Source: an uncultured Bryobacterales bacterium (GTDB lineage Bacteria; Acidobacteriota; Terriglobia; Bryobacterales; UBA6623). From it: 64,000 nt of DNA. Made by a program: the position numbers and the translations under genes. The stretch is taken from assembly GCA_951813605.1 (NCBI GenBank), contig OX638379.1, positions 1,374,471-1,438,470 of the forward strand, in the 5' to 3' direction. Positions 61,736 through 64,000 of the stretch are shown here, in pieces (position 1 is the first letter of the stretch; each line of letters opens with the position of its first letter). Below the pieces are notes generated by a model. It had not been told where the DNA came from. It worked only from the letters and a program-made list of their open reading frames with translations, and made no database searches.

Positions 61736-63538
61736 CTAATTCACCGGTAGTCCTGATTGCGCTTCGGCAATCAGCGGCTGGTGGGCGGGCATTTGAAGGT
61801 AGGGCAGGGAGAACCAGAACGTTGTGCCCACGCCGGGTTCGCTCTCGAGCCAAACCGTGCCCTTGTGCGCTTGGACAAGGTGCTTCACGATCGCGAGTCC
61901 CAACCCTGTGCCCCCGAGTTCCCTGGACCGTGCCTTGTCGACGCGGTAGAAGCGTTCGAAGACTCTTGGAACATGCTCCTCGGCAATTCCGATTCCGGTG
62001 TCTTGGACGTAGATGTCGAGCTGGGATTCCCGCTCCAAGGCCCCGACTGTGATTCTCCCGTTCTTGGGGGTGTATTTCGCGGCGTTGTCGAGCAGATTGG
62101 CGAGGATCTGCTGGACTGCGCTCGCGTCGCAGTCCAGCGTGAGGTCATCACGTATCGGGTGTACTTGGAGCACTAGGTTCTTCCTCGCTAGAACCGGCCG
62201 TATAGCTTCCGCGGCTACATGCAGGAGCTCGCTTGGCGATTGGCTCAGAAACTCGAATTCGCGGGCTTTGACCTCAATTTGGGACAGCGTCATCAGGTCC
62301 GAGGTCAATTGCGCGAGACGCTGGGCGTTCCGCCAAAGAATGCGCACGAAACGTTGATTGTTCTGCTTGTCGTCAATGGCGCCGTCGAGCAAGGTTTCCG
62401 CGTAGCCGGCGATGGACGCTAGCGGGGTGCGCAGTTCGTGGGAGACGTTGATCACGAAGTCGCGACGCATTTGATCGACCCGCTCCAGTTCCGAAATGTC
62501 ATGGAAGACGGCTGCGACAGCTTGGATCTTTCCCTTGCGGCTTAGGATGGGAGCGCAGGAAATGCGCCAGGAACGCTGAATTGGCTTCTGCACCACGAGT
62601 TCAATCGAGCATGGAGCGCCTCGTGCAATCGCTTGCTTGAAGATCGCCGGGATCTCCTTCTTCTTCCACTTGTCTAGCGACGAGTTGCTCTCCAGAGCTT
62701 CGTCGGGGAACATGCGCGCGATTGCCGGGTTGTAGAGAACGATTCGCCTCTTGTGGTCGGAAACGAGGATGCCTTCGCCGATGCCGTTCACTGCGGCCGC
62801 GAATCGCGAGCGCTCTTCCTGGAGCTGGTTGAACGAGGATCGGAGCTTGCTCGCCGTAGCTTGCAGGCCTTTGGCCAGTTCGTTGAGCTCCCGGAGATCG
62901 CCTCGTCTCGGGGTCAAAGCCACCACATCGAAATTGCCGTCAGCGATCTCGCTTGAAAGCGAGACGATGCGCGAAAGCTGCGTCGAGATTCGGCGAGCAC
63001 ACCAAGCGGTCGCAAGGAGCAACGGGACCACGATCAGAACGATCACCATAGTGATGCTGGTGCGGTTGGCACCCGCCATGGCATTCACTTCGTCAAGGGG
63101 CAGCGCCAGCCGGACAGCGCCTCCGTCTTCCGTCGGCACTGCGACGTACAGGAAATTCGTGCCTAGCGTGCTACTGAAGCGCCTGCTCACTGCCGTGCGG
63201 CCCGTGAGGGACTCGATGAATTCGGGCCTGCTCGCGTGATTTTCCATCTTGGCCGGATCGGCTTCCGAGTCGGCTAGGACCCTGCCGGCGGCGTCAATCA
63301 CTGTGACTCGGGCCTCAGCCCTCCGAGCCAGATCCAGTGCCGACGCTTGGTAGAGCGACGTCGGCTGGCCTTGCAAGGAGGTCTCGACCAATCGGGCCTT
63401 TTCCGAAAGGCTCTGCTCCAAGCCCGATTCGAGGTTCCGGATCGTGATGCTTGTCACTAGGAACAGGACCGCGACGGCAATGATGACGAGGGGCAGGATT
63501 GCCAGCAGCGCAAGCTTGAACAGGATGCGAGCGGTCAT
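61736..63538 (-). CDS. PhoR-type sensor histidine kinase
   Basis: A membrane histidine kinase of 600 residues. The ATG at 63538 is chosen because it overlaps the TGA of the upstream response regulator (ATGA) and starts just before the first membrane helix (LALLAILPLVIIAVAVLFLV). A periplasmic sensor domain of about 130 residues follows, then a second helix (ITMVIVLIVVPLLLATAW), a HAMP linker, a PAS domain (about residues 255-365), the HisKA H-box NVSHELRTPLASIAGY with the phosphorylated His, and an ATPase domain with NLLDNAAKYT, DTGIGI and GGTGLGLAIVKH. The layout is like PhoR, but no phosphate genes are present, so the signal is unknown. Confidence 0.92.
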   Translation of the reverse strand: MTARILFKLALLAILPLVIIAVAVLFLVTSITIRNLESGLEQSLSEKARLVETSLQGQPTSLYQASALDLARRAEARVTVIDAAGRVLADSEADPAKMENHASRPEFIESLTGRTAVSRRFSSTLGTNFLYVAVPTEDGGAVRLALPLDEVNAMAGANRTSITMVIVLIVVPLLLATAWCARRISTQLSRIVSLSSEIADGNFDVVALTPRRGDLRELNELAKGLQATASKLRSSFNQLQEERSRFAAAVNGIGEGILVSDHKRRIVLYNPAIARMFPDEALESNSSLDKWKKKEIPAIFKQAIARGAPCSIELVVQKPIQRSWRISCAPILSRKGKIQAVAAVFHDISELERVDQMRRDFVINVSHELRTPLASIAGYAETLLDGAIDDKQNNQRFVRILWRNAQRLAQLTSDLMTLSQIEVKAREFEFLSQSPSELLHVAAEAIRPVLARKNLVLQVHPIRDDLTLDCDASAVQQILANLLDNAAKYTPKNGRITVGALERESQLDIYVQDTGIGIAEEHVPRVFERFYRVDKARSRELGGTGLGLAIVKHLVQAHKGTVWLESEPGVGTTFWFSLPYLQMPAHQPLIAEAQSGLPVN

Positions 63539-64000
63539 ACGGGGATTTCGAAGCGGTATCCGAACCCCCGCACCGTCTGGATCCACTTAGGGAACTTCGG
63601 CTCTTCCTCGATTTGCTCGCGAAGTCGGCGGATATGTACGTCGACGTTCCGCGGTGCCACGTAAGTGCGGCCGTTCCAAATTCGCGCTATCAGTTGCTGC
63701 CGAGTATAGGCTTTGCCGGGGTTCTTCGCCAAGAATTCGAGCAGGGCGAATTCGGTGGCGGTCAGATTGAGGGAACTGCCGTGCAGCCGAGCCTTGCGTG
63801 CCTCGTAATCGATCTCCAAGCCATGCTCCGCCAGAGCTTTTCGAGGTGCCTGGCCGGCGCTGCGCCTAAGATGCGCTCGAATCCTGGCCAGAAGCTCGCG
63901 TGGGCTGAAAGGCTTGGTGATGTAGTCGTCGCCGCCGATCTCCAAGCCCATCACACGGTCGAGCTCTTGGCTCCGAGCGGTCAAGAAAAGGATTGGGGTG
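63535..64000 (-). CDS. OmpR/PhoB-family response regulator (3' part)
   Basis: The C-terminal part of a DNA-binding response regulator; the gene continues beyond the right edge. The visible frame begins within the receiver domain (PILFLTARSQELDRVMGLEIGG), including the switch Thr and the conserved K-P of DDYITKPFSP. A winged-helix effector domain follows (LTATEFALLEFLAKNPGKAY, NVDVHIRRLREQIEE, WIQTVRGFGYRFE). It is the first gene of a two-gene operon with the kinase, overlapping by ATGA. The phosphorylated Asp is outside the window. Confidence 0.93.
   Translation of the reverse strand, partial: TPILFLTARSQELDRVMGLEIGGDDYITKPFSPRELLARIRAHLRRSAGQAPRKALAEHGLEIDYEARKARLHGSSLNLTATEFALLEFLAKNPGKAYTRQQLIARIWNGRTYVAPRNVDVHIRRLREQIEEEPKFPKWIQTVRGFGYRFEIPV

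Overview
The window looks like the chromosome of a Gram-negative bacterium of the phylum Acidobacteriota, perhaps a Bryobacterales-like lineage and perhaps marine or host-associated. This is inferred from gene content, not from a marker gene. The pointers are two Oar-type TonB-dependent receptors with an N-terminal carboxypeptidase-regulatory-like domain, several secreted FG-GAP/ASPIC-UnbV (CRTAC1-like) proteins, a DUF2911 protein, a DUF5117/DUF4953 metalloprotease, a DUF1080-ThuA protein, three sulfatases, a heme-containing PSCyt-like protein, and lipid A/Kdo genes that show an LPS outer membrane. Base composition is high-GC, with one gene (52095-54788) containing clearly AT-rich stretches. 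No rRNA, tRNA or CRISPR array was recognised.

Layout. 1-2304: an IS1595-type transposase next to a decayed AAA/DUF4143 ATPase. 2609-17512: a secreted/outer-membrane block holding an Oar-like receptor, a CRTAC1-like protein, a divergent secreted protein of about 25 ankyrin repeats, then a leftward operon (heptaheme cytochrome, TPR protein, two more CRTAC1-like proteins, the last two overlapping by GTGA). 17527-19881: a fused Kdo transferase/lipid A 4'-kinase. 19905-26931: a hypothetical secreted protein, GH88 unsaturated glucuronyl hydrolase, sulfatase, a decayed fourth CRTAC1 gene, DUF2911 lipoprotein and an FG-GAP protein. 27081-32115: a Tat-exported DUF1501/1552-like protein and a large diheme PSCyt-like protein with golvesin-like domains. 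32382-36648: opine dehydrogenase, PHP-domain protein, RND/HlyD adaptor. 36720-45834: housekeeping and cofactor genes (valS, xdhC-like, mocA-like, trxA, mutS) interrupted by an unusual sulfatase. 45901-51549: small lipocalin-like protein translationally coupled to a second Oar-like receptor, then a GMC oxidoreductase with a four-cysteine cluster. 52095-64000: DUF4953 protease, DUF971 protein, third sulfatase, sodium:amino-acid symporter, DUF1080-ThuA protein, and a PhoR/PhoB-type two-component pair running off the right edge.

How it fits together. Most genes encode exported proteins that handle polymers or surface interactions: receptors for large ligands, calcium-loop FG-GAP propellers, sulfatases with GH88 for sulfated or uronate-containing glycans, and heme proteins. 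The least explained unit is the receptor / CRTAC1 / ankyrin / CRTAC1-CRTAC1-TPR-heptaheme cytochrome block at 2.6-17.5 kb. It is the best candidate here for an undescribed system, although no function can be read from sequence alone. A second theme is a TANNNT hexamer placed 6-10 nt before the start codon of several genes without a good Shine-Dalgarno sequence, which suggests leaderless or very short-leader mRNAs.
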